Of a stretch of DNA of 64,000 nucleotides, positions 8,355 to 17,194 are shown piece after piece. Below the pieces are notes generated by a model, which saw only the letters and a program-made list of their open reading frames with translations, did not search any database and was not told the origin of the DNA. Origin of the DNA: Marinomonas balearica. GTDB taxonomy: Bacteria; Pseudomonadota; Gammaproteobacteria; Pseudomonadales; Marinomonadaceae. The translations under genes were made by a program, and so were the position numbers. Where the stretch lies: positions 298,438-362,437 of the forward strand of contig NZ_SNXC01000011.1 of the NCBI RefSeq assembly GCF_004362145.1, given 5' to 3'. The first letter of the stretch is position 1, and the number at the start of each line of letters is the position of its first letter.

Positions 8355-9428
8355 ATGAGAAAAGTGTTCATCTCTTCCGTAGTATTGCTTGTATCCCCAA
8401 CACTGTTTGCTGCTATTAACAACGAAGCCTTCACCTTTATCGGTTTTAATACTGGCCAAATTACTTATAAAGAAGGCGGGACGCTTTCAAGCGGTGTTAA
8501 GTTTGAGACTAGCCCGACAACAACAAACATCTTCAACTATTCAGGAGGGTATACACCAATAGGAGATAGGTTTGGCTTTTATATTAATAACATCAGTACT
8601 TTGACATCCGATCAGGCGAACGAAGAATGGAAGGCATCGGGAACAAATGGGAGTGCTTCTGTAAATGGTACTTATCAGACGGATTTAGCTTCTTCTAAAC
8701 ATCAGACGCTAGATATGTTAGGAGGCTATTTGTTAGGAGGTGGGCATCAAGTTGTATTTGGTGCGAGTTACACGCAATCGAGTATTGATCGCTCAGGGTT
8801 TAATAGTGGTTCAGCACTGGACGCATTTAACCAGACCAACCTAGCTCCCTATGTTGGAACAGAAGGAGATGTTTCTTCGGAACTTGGGAACGGTACACCG
8901 GAAAATACTTACGAAGCACTTGAGAATATTTATGGTGCAGACCCAAATGGAAAAATTCGTAACTTTACGGAAACTTTTACTACGTTTGCACTTCAGGCTG
9001 GCTATAAATATGATTCTCTATTTAAGTCCCGTGAGCTTGGTAGTCGAGTTCAGTTTGGCGCTACAATTGGGTTGCCGATGTACTACAGTGTTGTAAATAC
9101 ATCAAGCCCAACTCTAACGTTTGATTCATCATTTGAGGGTTTTGATATTGGATTCAATGCTGGCTATGGTTGGCGATTTACTGAGAATGTAGGTTTAATT
9201 GCAACAGTAAACTATTTCTATCGCATACGACCTGAGCTCAAGCAACTACTTCAAACAAGGGCGCAGGCGATAGAAAGCTCCAAAAATGTCGAATACACTG
9301 ATAGCAGTGATGATACAGTGAAAACCTACGCTGATGGTGTTGACCTTGGTCGTGATCGTTATGCGTCCATTCCAGAGAATGAACTTAGTTATTGGAACGT
9401 AGGGCTTTCAGCTTACTGGAACTTCTAG
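8355..9428 (+). CDS. Exported beta-barrel outer-membrane protein, function unknown
   Basis: This 357-residue protein has a signal peptide (MRKVFISSVVLLVSPTLFAA) and alternating amphipathic strands rich in Gly, Tyr and Thr. Its C-terminus ...NVGLSAYWNF ends in an aromatic residue, the BAM recognition signature. I do not recognise a named family. Strand-like segments FGFYINNISTL, HQVVFGASYTQ, FALQAGYKY and VGLIATVNYFYRI are visible. The ATG has an excellent AAGGAG site. It follows the lipoprotein gene after a terminator, and only 39 bp separate its stop from gspE, so it may share transcripts with the secretion genes. It may be a partner or exporter for the neighbouring lipoprotein; this is inference. 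Confidence 0.6.
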   Translation: MRKVFISSVVLLVSPTLFAAINNEAFTFIGFNTGQITYKEGGTLSSGVKFETSPTTTNIFNYSGGYTPIGDRFGFYINNISTLTSDQANEEWKASGTNGSASVNGTYQTDLASSKHQTLDMLGGYLLGGGHQVVFGASYTQSSIDRSGFNSGSALDAFNQTNLAPYVGTEGDVSSELGNGTPENTYEALENIYGADPNGKIRNFTETFTTFALQAGYKYDSLFKSRELGSRVQFGATIGLPMYYSVVNTSSPTLTFDSSFEGFDIGFNAGYGWRFTENVGLIATVNYFYRIRPELKQLLQTRAQAIESSKNVEYTDSSDDTVKTYADGVDLGRDRYASIPENELSYWNVGLSAYWNF

Positions 9429-9467
9429 TACATTGTGTGTGATGGGTTATTTGTAAGGAAATAGAGT

Positions 9468-10946
9468 TTGATCAGCCTCTCATACAGTTTTGTTAAAGAA
9501 AACGGTGTTTTACTGCTAGAAGATCAAGGCACGTGCTGCCTTAAGTATCGATCTTCAGCGACCTTGGCGGCGAAGTCGGAAGCGCGCCGCCTTGCTCCAA
9601 TCTCTCCTCATTTTGTTGAAATTTCCGATACTGAGTTTGATGCAGAAGTGGTTCGTTTTTATCAGCGTGAAGGTGGGCAAACACTGGCCGATGCCGAAGG
9701 CATCGGGGACGATTTAGATCTTAGTACGGTGGCAGATGCCATTCCCGAAAATGAAGATTTGCTGGAAAGCGAAGGTGATGCTCCAATAATTCGCTTGATT
9801 AACGCCATTCTAAGTGAGGCTGTTAGGGAAGGTGCGTCCGATGTACACATTGAAACGTTCGAACGCCGCCTGTTAGTTCGTTTTCGTGTAGACGGTGTAT
9901 TACGCGAAATTATTCAGCCTAAGCGAGCATTAGCGCCTATGTTAGTGTCGCGTATAAAAGTCATGGCAAAACTAGACATTGCTGAAAAGCGTATTCCTCA
10001 AGATGGACGCATTGTACTTCGTGTATCGGGTCAAGAAGTTGACGTGCGCGTTTCTACACTTCCATCAACGCATGGAGAGCGCATTGTTATGCGCTTATTG
10101 TCCAAGCAAGCTGGTCGACTCGATCTTACTCATTTGGGAATGATTGATAGAGACAGAGAAACGCTTCGGCAGCTTATTTCTCGGCCGCATGGCATTATTC
10201 TAGTCACAGGGCCCACGGGGTCAGGTAAAACCACTTCTCTTTACGCTTCACTCGGCTATTTAAACGATGGCCAGCGCAATATAATGACGGTGGAAGATCC
10301 TGTTGAATATCACATCGAAGGCATAGGGCAAACCCAGGTAAATACCAAAGCAGATATGACATTTGCTCGGGGCTTGAGAGCGATTTTGCGTCAAGATCCT
10401 GACGTTGTCATGATTGGTGAAATACGGGATAAAGAAACTGCAGACATAGCGGTGCAGGCTTCTCTCACTGGCCATCTGGTATTATCGACGCTCCATACCA
10501 ACAGTGCTTCAGGTGCGATTACACGGTTGCAAGATATGGGGGTTGAGTCTTATTTGCTTTCCTCATCTGTGGTTGGGGTTATTTCTCAGCGCTTAGTGCG
10601 AAAATTATGTGATCATTGTAAACAGCCCGAAGTTGCAGACGACGCAGCTAAGATATTGATGAAAAAACCGCTTGATCAAGAGGTGATTCATTATGTCTCA
10701 GTTGGGTGTGAGCATTGCTTTGGTCAAGGGTACCGAGGCCGATTAGGATTATATGAAATTTTGGAAATGGACGCCGAGGTACAGTCACTCGTTCACTCTC
10801 AAGCGGGCGAGCAGGAACTTGAAAAAGCGGCACGCCATCGTCATGCGAGTCTACGAGACGATGGGGTTCAAAAAGTACTGCTGGGCAGTACGAGCTTAGA
10901 AGAAGTTCTTAGAGTAACGGTTACGCAAGAAGGCGGAATGGGTTAA
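9468..10946 (+). CDS. gspE: Type II secretion system ATPase GspE
   Basis: GspE is the cytoplasmic hexameric ATPase that drives pseudopilus assembly in type II secretion and docks on GspL. The 492 residues contain an N1E-type N-terminal region, the Walker A GPTGSGKTTSLYA at about residue 248, the Asp box (VMIGEIRDKETADIAVQASLTGH), the His box (LSTLHTNSASGAITRL), and the tetracysteine zinc motif CDHC...CEHC (about residues 380-417) typical of GspE. The start is TTG, with AAGGA 9 nt upstream; no better start fits the N-terminus. It is the first visible gsp gene; no gspC or gspD precedes it. Confidence 0.95.
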   Translation: MISLSYSFVKENGVLLLEDQGTCCLKYRSSATLAAKSEARRLAPISPHFVEISDTEFDAEVVRFYQREGGQTLADAEGIGDDLDLSTVADAIPENEDLLESEGDAPIIRLINAILSEAVREGASDVHIETFERRLLVRFRVDGVLREIIQPKRALAPMLVSRIKVMAKLDIAEKRIPQDGRIVLRVSGQEVDVRVSTLPSTHGERIVMRLLSKQAGRLDLTHLGMIDRDRETLRQLISRPHGIILVTGPTGSGKTTSLYASLGYLNDGQRNIMTVEDPVEYHIEGIGQTQVNTKADMTFARGLRAILRQDPDVVMIGEIRDKETADIAVQASLTGHLVLSTLHTNSASGAITRLQDMGVESYLLSSSVVGVISQRLVRKLCDHCKQPEVADDAAKILMKKPLDQEVIHYVSVGCEHCFGQGYRGRLGLYEILEMDAEVQSLVHSQAGEQELEKAARHRHASLRDDGVQKVLLGSTSLEEVLRVTVTQEGGMG

Positions 10947-10969
10947 ACCATTAAGGAATAAACGACAGT

Positions 10970-12172
10970 ATGGCAGCGTTTGAATATACCGCCTTAAACA
11001 ATCAAGGTAAAAAGAAAAAAGGGGTGCTGGAAGCGGATAATGAACGTATGCTGCGTCAGCGCCTTAGAGAGCAAGGGTTAGTCCTAATTGATTCTCGTAA
11101 GGGAAAGGAGCAAAGTAAAAGTAGCTTTTTTTCCCTCTCGATCGATGTCAAAGAGCGTGCTTTGGTAACTCGACAGCTTGCGACTCTTATTGATGCGGGA
11201 ATGCCGATTGAAGAAGCCCTATCAGGGGTTGCTCAACAAACCACCAAGCAAAGAATTCGCAGTATGTTGCTGGCGATTCGCTCTAAAGTACTCGAAGGGC
11301 ACCCTTTGGCCAGTGCTTTAGCAGAATATCCCAAAGCCTTTCCCATATTATTTCGTGCCAGTATTAAAGCCGGTGAAGAGTCTGGCGGCTTGTCACAAGT
11401 GTTAATGCAACTTGCGGATTACAGTGAACGTGTTCGAGGGAACCAACAGAAGCTTCAAATGGCAATGTTATACCCTGCTATTTTGACGATTGTTGCCATC
11501 AGTATTGTGGTGTTTTTGCTTGGCTCGGTAATGCCAGACATTGTGTCTGTTTTTGAGAGACAAGATGCGGCATTACCTCAGATTACTCAAGTTATGCTCG
11601 CAATAAGCAATTGGATTCAAAGCAATGGTAGAATGACATTTATTATTATTGTTGCTGTTCTTTTGCTGTATATCGTATTGATTCAAAAGGAATCTTTTCG
11701 AAAGTTGCGAGATCGTTGGGTGTTGTTGGTTCCTGTGTTGAGAAGTATGATTAAAACGGTTCAAATTACCCGCTTTGTTAGTACGCTCTCAATGCTCACC
11801 TCTAGTGGTGTTTCGCTTGTTGAAGCGATGTCCATTGCCACACAAGTCTCTTCGAATAGAAGTATTCAAAATCGTCTTGAAAAGGCTCAACAAAGCATTA
11901 GAGAAGGTGGATCACTTGGGGATGCATTAAACAAAACGAAATTACTTCCCCCTATGATGCTTCAACTTATTATTAGCGGTGAACGAAGCGGCGATTTGGA
12001 TATTATGCTGTCTAAAGCAGCAAGGCAGCAGGAGGACGACACAAATAATTGGATCACTGCTATGGTAAGCCTATTTGAGCCAATTATGCTGCTTGTAATG
12101 GGTGGAGTTGTTATGATGATCGTGATGGCGATATTATTGCCCATTATGAACATGAACCAATTGTTAGGATAA
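10970..12172 (+). CDS. gspF: Type II secretion inner-membrane platform protein GspF
   Basis: GspF is the polytopic inner-membrane platform protein that links the GspE motor to pseudopilin assembly. The 400 residues hold two T2SSF domains (about residues 70-193 and 272-393) with the repeated pattern TRQLATLIDAGMPIEEAL and VSTLSMLTSSGVSLVEAM. Three membrane segments are visible, the last being IMLLVMGGVVMMIVMAILLP. It lies 23 bp after gspE and 24 bp before gspG. Confidence 0.95.
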   Translation: MAAFEYTALNNQGKKKKGVLEADNERMLRQRLREQGLVLIDSRKGKEQSKSSFFSLSIDVKERALVTRQLATLIDAGMPIEEALSGVAQQTTKQRIRSMLLAIRSKVLEGHPLASALAEYPKAFPILFRASIKAGEESGGLSQVLMQLADYSERVRGNQQKLQMAMLYPAILTIVAISIVVFLLGSVMPDIVSVFERQDAALPQITQVMLAISNWIQSNGRMTFIIIVAVLLLYIVLIQKESFRKLRDRWVLLVPVLRSMIKTVQITRFVSTLSMLTSSGVSLVEAMSIATQVSSNRSIQNRLEKAQQSIREGGSLGDALNKTKLLPPMMLQLIISGERSGDLDIMLSKAARQQEDDTNNWITAMVSLFEPIMLLVMGGVVMMIVMAILLPIMNMNQLLG

Positions 12173-12196
12173 ATGGCTTAGGAATGAGGAGTACAC

Positions 12197-12754
12197 ATGT
12201 TCCGCTTTACACGAAATAAACAGACGCACACCGCGAATGAGTATGCAGATACCAACGAATTCGAAAGTAACAATACTATGAATAGCCTAAAATCAACGAC
12301 CGCTATAACACCCGCTAGACATCCACGTAATAAACAAAGTAAACGTGGTTTTACGTTACTTGAATTGATGGTTGTTCTTGTCATCTTAGGGGCTCTAATT
12401 GGCCTGATCGCACCCAATATCCTTGGGCGTGCTGATGAAGCGAAAGTTACCGTTGCTAAAACGCAAATGCGTGACGTAGTTAACGCTTTGAATCTATATA
12501 AATTAGACAATGGAAATTTCCCCTCTACAGCGCAAGGTCTGGAAGCGCTTGTATCTAAACCCTCTGGTTTTCCAGAGGCTCGTAACTGGAAATCGGGTGG
12601 ATACCTTTCTAAGTTGCCAAAGGACCCTTGGAGTAACGATTTTGTTTATGTTAGCCCAGGTTCAACAGGAGATTATGACCTTATTTCGCTAGGATCTGAT
12701 GGCCGAGAAGGCGGTGATGATGATGCCGAAGATTTAAGTTCATCTGATTTATAA
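12197..12754 (+). CDS. gspG: Major pseudopilin GspG with unusually long leader
   Basis: GspG is the main subunit of the periplasmic type II pseudopilus. The class III signal is clear: KRG/FTLLELMVVLVILGALIGL with Glu at +5. The mature C-terminus has the typical GspG calcium-site region (LPKDPWSNDFVYVSPG, SLGSDGREGGDDDAEDL). The odd point is the leader: cleavage would fall after Gly51, whereas GspG leaders are usually about 6-15 residues. The ATG used follows a strong GAGGAG site by 5 nt; an in-frame ATG 27 codons later (position 12278) has no evident ribosome site and would still give a 24-residue leader. It is 12 bp upstream of gspH. Confidence 0.93.
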   Translation: MFRFTRNKQTHTANEYADTNEFESNNTMNSLKSTTAITPARHPRNKQSKRGFTLLELMVVLVILGALIGLIAPNILGRADEAKVTVAKTQMRDVVNALNLYKLDNGNFPSTAQGLEALVSKPSGFPEARNWKSGGYLSKLPKDPWSNDFVYVSPGSTGDYDLISLGSDGREGGDDDAEDLSSSDL

Positions 12755-12766
12755 TCTTTCTTTTAA

Positions 12767-13297
12767 ATGAGACTGCTTAAAAAACCACAAGCTGCTTTTA
12801 CCTTGTTAGAGCTGCTTGTGGTGCTTGCCATATTGGGTGCGATGCTCAGCTTGGTGGCTCCGAATATATCGATTGATTCAGATGAAGAGTCATTAGAACG
12901 TGAAGCCCAAACACTTCGTTTCGAGTTACAAAAAATAGCTGAGAATGCTTGGTTGTCAGGATCAACAAGTATTATTTCTCTCAGCAATGGCCAATGGACT
13001 CAATGGATTCCGGTAGAAGCAAACAGATCAGATGCATTGGGTACGAACTCAAGTGATGAGACTGTGAAGTGGATGCAAGAGGACGCTTTTCATGAATCGG
13101 ATGTTAACATTCGCTACGATTATGATGTTGAATTAAAAGCATTGAAGCAGGCTCTTTCAGCGTTGTCTTTCTCTAATAATGCTCAATTTGTGTTTTTGGC
13201 CAGCGGCGAATATTTACCTTTTTCGATATTATTGCATAAAGGTGAGCTCTCATTAACGGTTACCGGAGATGGGATCAATGCGATTGAAATTCGTTAA
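12767..13297 (+). CDS. gspH: Minor pseudopilin GspH
   Basis: GspH is a minor pseudopilin of the pseudopilus tip. The 176-residue precursor starts MRLLKKPQAA/FTLLELLVVLAILGAML, a type IV prepilin-like signal with Glu+5. The residue before the cleavage point is Ala rather than the usual Gly; prepilin peptidase is known to tolerate Ala there. The ribosome site is weak, so translation may be coupled to gspG. Its 3' end overlaps gspI by 20 bp. The assignment as GspH rests on order (G-H-I-J-K) and size. Confidence 0.85.
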   Translation: MRLLKKPQAAFTLLELLVVLAILGAMLSLVAPNISIDSDEESLEREAQTLRFELQKIAENAWLSGSTSIISLSNGQWTQWIPVEANRSDALGTNSSDETVKWMQEDAFHESDVNIRYDYDVELKALKQALSALSFSNNAQFVFLASGEYLPFSILLHKGELSLTVTGDGINAIEIR

Positions 13298-13673
13298 ACA
13301 ATATTCGGGTTTTACTTTAATAGAAGTGTTAATGGCGCTTGTCATCTTATCGCTAGTGGGCGTTACAATGATGCAGACTAGCACTGGAAGTGTTGAACAT
13401 AGCGATTATCTTAAGAGAAAAATCATGGCGACTTGGGTCGCTAAAGATCGAGTTACGCTCGCTCGAATTGCTATCAAACAAGGTCAGAAGCCAAGCTTGG
13501 ATGAACAATCGACAGAGCAAGGCGGTTTGCAATGGCGTTCTAAAATAGAATTGGAAAAGCAAACCGATTTGTTAAATCGATATCGTGTCGATGTGTTTAA
13601 TCCACCTAATGCAGAGTCCCCCATTTACTCTCTCAAAGCCTTCTTTCCTAGCGGCAGAAAGGCTACGCAATGA
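13278..13673 (+). CDS. gspI: Minor pseudopilin GspI
   Basis: GspI forms the pseudopilus tip complex with GspJ and GspK. The prepilin signal is SG/FTLIEVLMALVILSLVGVTM, and the 131 residues match the family length (about 120-130). The second Met (13278) was chosen because GGAG lies 9 nt upstream; the first Met, nine bases earlier, is too close to that site. It overlaps the end of gspH and the start of gspJ (4 bp), which points to translational coupling. Confidence 0.9.
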   Translation: MRLKFVKQYSGFTLIEVLMALVILSLVGVTMMQTSTGSVEHSDYLKRKIMATWVAKDRVTLARIAIKQGQKPSLDEQSTEQGGLQWRSKIELEKQTDLLNRYRVDVFNPPNAESPIYSLKAFFPSGRKATQ

Positions 13674-14311
13674 AAAAACGATTCGCTGGCTTTACGTTAA
13701 TTGAAGTTCTCATTGTATTGGCTATTTTGGGCTTTGTTAGCATTGTCTCAACACGAATGGTTGAGTCCGGTATTCGTCTCCAGAACAGCATATCTAATCA
13801 TGCCGATAAAATTGAAAAACTCGCTCGTGTTTGGCTTTGGATTGAAGGGGATTTATCACAAATCGTTAACCGCCCAATACGAGATGAGCTGGGAGAGTCA
13901 GCTCCGGCATTAAGTCTGAACAATAGCCAATTGAGTTTTACCCGAGCGGGGTGGAAAAATCCTCTCGCAGAAGAACGCTCTCAACTTCAGCGAATTCAAT
14001 ATTCAATCTCCAACGAGACCTTTTATCGGCGTTACTGGCGTATATTGGACCGTGATCAAGACAGTGTGCCTTCCGTACAAGTTTTCAATGACGTCGAAAC
14101 GCTATTAATCGAAGTGCTGGGTGAAAAAGGTTGGGTCAAGGTGTGGCCAGAGGAAGACAATTATTTACCGGGTGTAACGGATCAATCTGAGCCTCTTCCC
14201 ATCGCGGTTAAAGTTCATATATCTATGAAGGAGGGCGAATCGTTTGAGCGAATATTCGAAGTTCCGACTTTCCCTCATGAGAGCAATGACTCCGGGAGTA
14301 ATAACGGATGA
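13670..14311 (+). CDS. gspJ: Minor pseudopilin GspJ
   Basis: GspJ is the tip pseudopilin that bridges GspI and GspK. The precursor begins MKKRFAG/FTLIEVLIVLAILGFVSIV with the conserved Gly-1 and Glu+5. The body has the GspJ-type segments IEGDLSQIVNRPIRDE and ERSQLQRIQYSI. Length is 213 residues, as expected. Its ATG overlaps the gspI stop (ATGA), and its stop overlaps the gspK start in the same way. Confidence 0.92.
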   Translation: MKKRFAGFTLIEVLIVLAILGFVSIVSTRMVESGIRLQNSISNHADKIEKLARVWLWIEGDLSQIVNRPIRDELGESAPALSLNNSQLSFTRAGWKNPLAEERSQLQRIQYSISNETFYRRYWRILDRDQDSVPSVQVFNDVETLLIEVLGEKGWVKVWPEEDNYLPGVTDQSEPLPIAVKVHISMKEGESFERIFEVPTFPHESNDSGSNNG

Positions 14312-15315
14312 TAGGTGCTTCAAATAAAAAAGGCGTTGCCTTGATTTTGGCGCTGATGGTTTTTGCATTAGTCAGCGGGATTGCTGTAAAGGTCTTGTCT
14401 TATATCGACGACGAAAGTGCGCTGTATGAAAAAATCAATGAAGATAATGTATACAAAGAGATTCTATTTGGTGGAGAGGCATGGGCGGTTCAGTGGTTTT
14501 CTGAGCTATCTTTAACAGGATCTGCAACTTCTGATTCGTCTCAGCAGCAAGTATCTCAAAGTAGACTGCTAGCCGACGAAGTCTTAGCATTAGATAATGA
14601 AAATCAGAAGCTGCATATCACTTTGATTGACATGCAATCTTGTATGAATGTCAATGTGTTGGCGGATGAGGATCTTCGAGAAGAGTCTTATACTCGCTTT
14701 AAATCGGTTGCTAATCAAATAGGCGTCGACGGCAGCTGGGTTGATTGGGTTGAAGATTGGGTAGATGATGATCAAAGTCTCACAGGGGCTGATGGAAGGG
14801 AGGACGAATATTATCTTGGGAAAAAACTCAGTCATCGCACCTCGGATGCTCCTTTTGTTGCAGATACGGAATGGAAGCAGCTAGGCTTGGACGAAGAACT
14901 AGTGGAAAAAATTTCCCCCTATGTATGTGCTTTACCCAGATACAACGGCTTAAATATCAACCGTACGTCTAGCATTGTTTTAAAGGCAATGCTTCCAGAT
15001 TTGACCGCAGATGCGTTCTCTAAATTGGAGGCGAGAATTCAAAGCGCGGGCTTTGAAGATATTAATGACTTCCTACAAGACGAAGCGTTTGAATCCCAAG
15101 ACCTAGAAGATAACGATTGGCGCACAGACACTCAATATATAGAGGCGTTTATTGTGCTTGAGGAGAAAGACAGGCCTAATCGATTTTTGCATTCTCTTCT
15201 CTATAAAAATGACGATGGTATGATATCAACCTATTATCGGTCGTTTGCGCCGTTCGAAACAATATCCAATAAGTTACTCCAATATCTTGGTGTAACTGCG
15301 ACGAATACAAATTGA
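14308..15315 (+). CDS. gspK: Minor pseudopilin GspK
   Basis: GspK caps the pseudopilus and is the largest minor pseudopilin. The leader KKG/VALILALMVFALVSGIAVKVL lacks Glu at +5, which is normal for GspK. The long insert domain is visible with the acidic segment WVDWVEDWVDDDQSLTGADG, a calcium-binding-like loop, followed by LNINRTSSIVLKAMLPDL. Length is 335 residues, within the GspK range. It overlaps gspJ by 4 bp. Confidence 0.92.
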   Translation: MIGASNKKGVALILALMVFALVSGIAVKVLSYIDDESALYEKINEDNVYKEILFGGEAWAVQWFSELSLTGSATSDSSQQQVSQSRLLADEVLALDNENQKLHITLIDMQSCMNVNVLADEDLREESYTRFKSVANQIGVDGSWVDWVEDWVDDDQSLTGADGREDEYYLGKKLSHRTSDAPFVADTEWKQLGLDEELVEKISPYVCALPRYNGLNINRTSSIVLKAMLPDLTADAFSKLEARIQSAGFEDINDFLQDEAFESQDLEDNDWRTDTQYIEAFIVLEEKDRPNRFLHSLLYKNDDGMISTYYRSFAPFETISNKLLQYLGVTATNTN

Positions 15316-15325
15316 GGTAAGCCAC

Positions 15326-16588
15326 TTGAAGCAGTTGGTTTTAGCGCTAAAGGAAGAGTTCGACGAGCTGAAAAAGTGGAGCGTTTCTTTTTGGTCTTTT
15401 TCAGAGCAAGGCAACATTGAAGAAGAGCAGAAAAATTGCTCTTTTGAGTCGTTTAAAGACTGGATGTCAGAGGCTCAAAAAGACGACCTAACTCCGTTCG
15501 AATTAATAATCTTGCTTCCCGCATGGCGAGGTCAATTTCACCAGTTTGAACTGCAAAAAGGGCAGGCACGCCATCTAGATAAGATTGCGCCTTTTTTGTT
15601 GGAATCACACATTGCTCAATCAGTTGAAGATACTCACTTTGTTACTACTACGTTAAAACAGTCGTATTTAAATACTTCTTCACAAAGTAATTCGGATGTT
15701 TTGGCGAATGATGATGAAGATGCTTCACAAGTTCAAGATGCAGCGACTGTTCAGTCATTTGCTATTGCAAATATTGTTTCAAAATCGAGCATGCATGAAT
15801 GGCTAGCGATGTTTGAGACGCTAAATACTACTCGTACGAACTTCCTTCTCCCTCAGGCTTGGTTATGCGACCAGTTTGGATCGTCTGATTTTTGTGTGTT
15901 TAATGATGAAGTTTATACTTGGGATCATAATCAGCTAATACAAATTCCAAATGAACTCGCTGAGGGGGTTGTCCAAGGAAATGAACTTAAGTCAGACCCT
16001 GAAAGTGATCGAGATTTTATAGCGTATCAATTGTCTAATCGAAAAGCCTGGCAAGGCATGGATTTGTGCCGAGGTGAGTTTGGGAAGCAATCCGCGATCA
16101 TTCAAACGCTATGGGGTTGGAAGTGGGTTGCTGTCGCAGCTTCGGTATTGTTTGCAACCTTAATCTTTTCTATGAATTCAGAAACAGAGCGTCTGAACGA
16201 TCAAATATACGCAGTCAATGATAAATCTAAACAGGCATTTTTGCGCCTTGTTCCTGAAGAAGGTCGTATTGTAAACCTGTCTCGTCAATTGAAAGCAAAA
16301 TTAAGGCAGTCTCATCAAACAAACAGCGCTAAATCTGCTCACTCACCTTATCAAGTTCTTAATATTATTGATCAAGCGCGTCAATCTGTGCGTGGTAACC
16401 ACTCCATTGTGAGTGTCAACTACAGGAATGAAAGCTACCGAATTCAATGGCGAGCCAAAAATCGAGATGTATTTGATCGTTTAGTAAGTGAGTTTGATAA
16501 GCAAGGATTTGACGTACAATTGGATCAGGTTTTGAAGCGTGGCGCTGAATACATTGGTGCATTTCAGCTACAGGGAAATATAAAATGA
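15326..16588 (+). CDS. gspL: Type II secretion protein GspL
   Basis: GspL is the bitopic inner-membrane protein whose cytoplasmic actin-like domain binds GspE and whose periplasmic ferredoxin-like domain binds GspM. The 420 residues have a cytoplasmic region up to about residue 265, one membrane segment (WVAVAASVLFATLIFSM) and a periplasmic C-terminus. Sequence conservation is low, so the call rests on topology, size and position. The start is TTG with GAGGT 7 nt upstream, 10 bp after gspK. It overlaps gspM by 4 bp. Confidence 0.85.
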   Translation: MKQLVLALKEEFDELKKWSVSFWSFSEQGNIEEEQKNCSFESFKDWMSEAQKDDLTPFELIILLPAWRGQFHQFELQKGQARHLDKIAPFLLESHIAQSVEDTHFVTTTLKQSYLNTSSQSNSDVLANDDEDASQVQDAATVQSFAIANIVSKSSMHEWLAMFETLNTTRTNFLLPQAWLCDQFGSSDFCVFNDEVYTWDHNQLIQIPNELAEGVVQGNELKSDPESDRDFIAYQLSNRKAWQGMDLCRGEFGKQSAIIQTLWGWKWVAVAASVLFATLIFSMNSETERLNDQIYAVNDKSKQAFLRLVPEEGRIVNLSRQLKAKLRQSHQTNSAKSAHSPYQVLNIIDQARQSVRGNHSIVSVNYRNESYRIQWRAKNRDVFDRLVSEFDKQGFDVQLDQVLKRGAEYIGAFQLQGNIK

Positions 16589-17106
16589 AGCAGTGGTTAG
16601 TTCTCCAGTTTCAGAGCAGTCCAACATTAATGTCTCTATGGCTACAATTTCAAAGGCGTTCGTTAAGAGAGCAGTGGTTGGTTATTGTTGCGACTATTTC
16701 TCTGTTGGTATTAACTGCTTTTTATGGCGTTTGGCAGCCCGCAAAAGATCAGAATGACCGAGCGCAATCTGAATTGAAATCAGCGCTTGAGCATTATCAA
16801 ACGATTGTAAAAAATGCAGAGAAACTCGCATCATTGAATACTAAGAACGGAGCGGTCAATTTTACAGACAGAAATGCAAATCAGCTTAGAGCATTGGTGA
16901 ACTCGGCATCCAAAAGAGCAGGCCTCGTTGCGGAGCGTATCAGTGCGGAGAATGCAACCAGACTTCAAATTTGGGCGTCAAACGCTTCGTTTACAGTGGT
17001 GAGTAGATGGTTACGAGAGCTTGCTCGTGAGCGAGTTCGTATTGACAGCCTGCAAATCGAATCGGTTTCGGCTGGAAAGGTAAATTTGAGAGTAACTCTC
17101 GATTAA
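16585..17106 (+). CDS. gspM: Type II secretion protein GspM
   Basis: GspM is a small bitopic protein that dimerises with GspL in the inner-membrane platform. The 173 residues show a short cytoplasmic start, one membrane segment (WLVIVATISLLVLTAFYGVW), a coiled-coil-prone stretch and a C-terminal ferredoxin-like fold (VVSRWLRELARERVRIDSLQIE). It overlaps gspL by 4 bp and ends the operon. No gspN follows; the next gene is convergent. Confidence 0.88.
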   Translation: MKQWLVLQFQSSPTLMSLWLQFQRRSLREQWLVIVATISLLVLTAFYGVWQPAKDQNDRAQSELKSALEHYQTIVKNAEKLASLNTKNGAVNFTDRNANQLRALVNSASKRAGLVAERISAENATRLQIWASNASFTVVSRWLRELARERVRIDSLQIESVSAGKVNLRVTLD

Positions 17107-17194
17107 CTAGACTCGATTACTATGATTAATCAACTAGACACCCTGAATGAAGAGTTTTCTTATAGAGAGTTTCTTATAGAAAAGCTGTACACGC

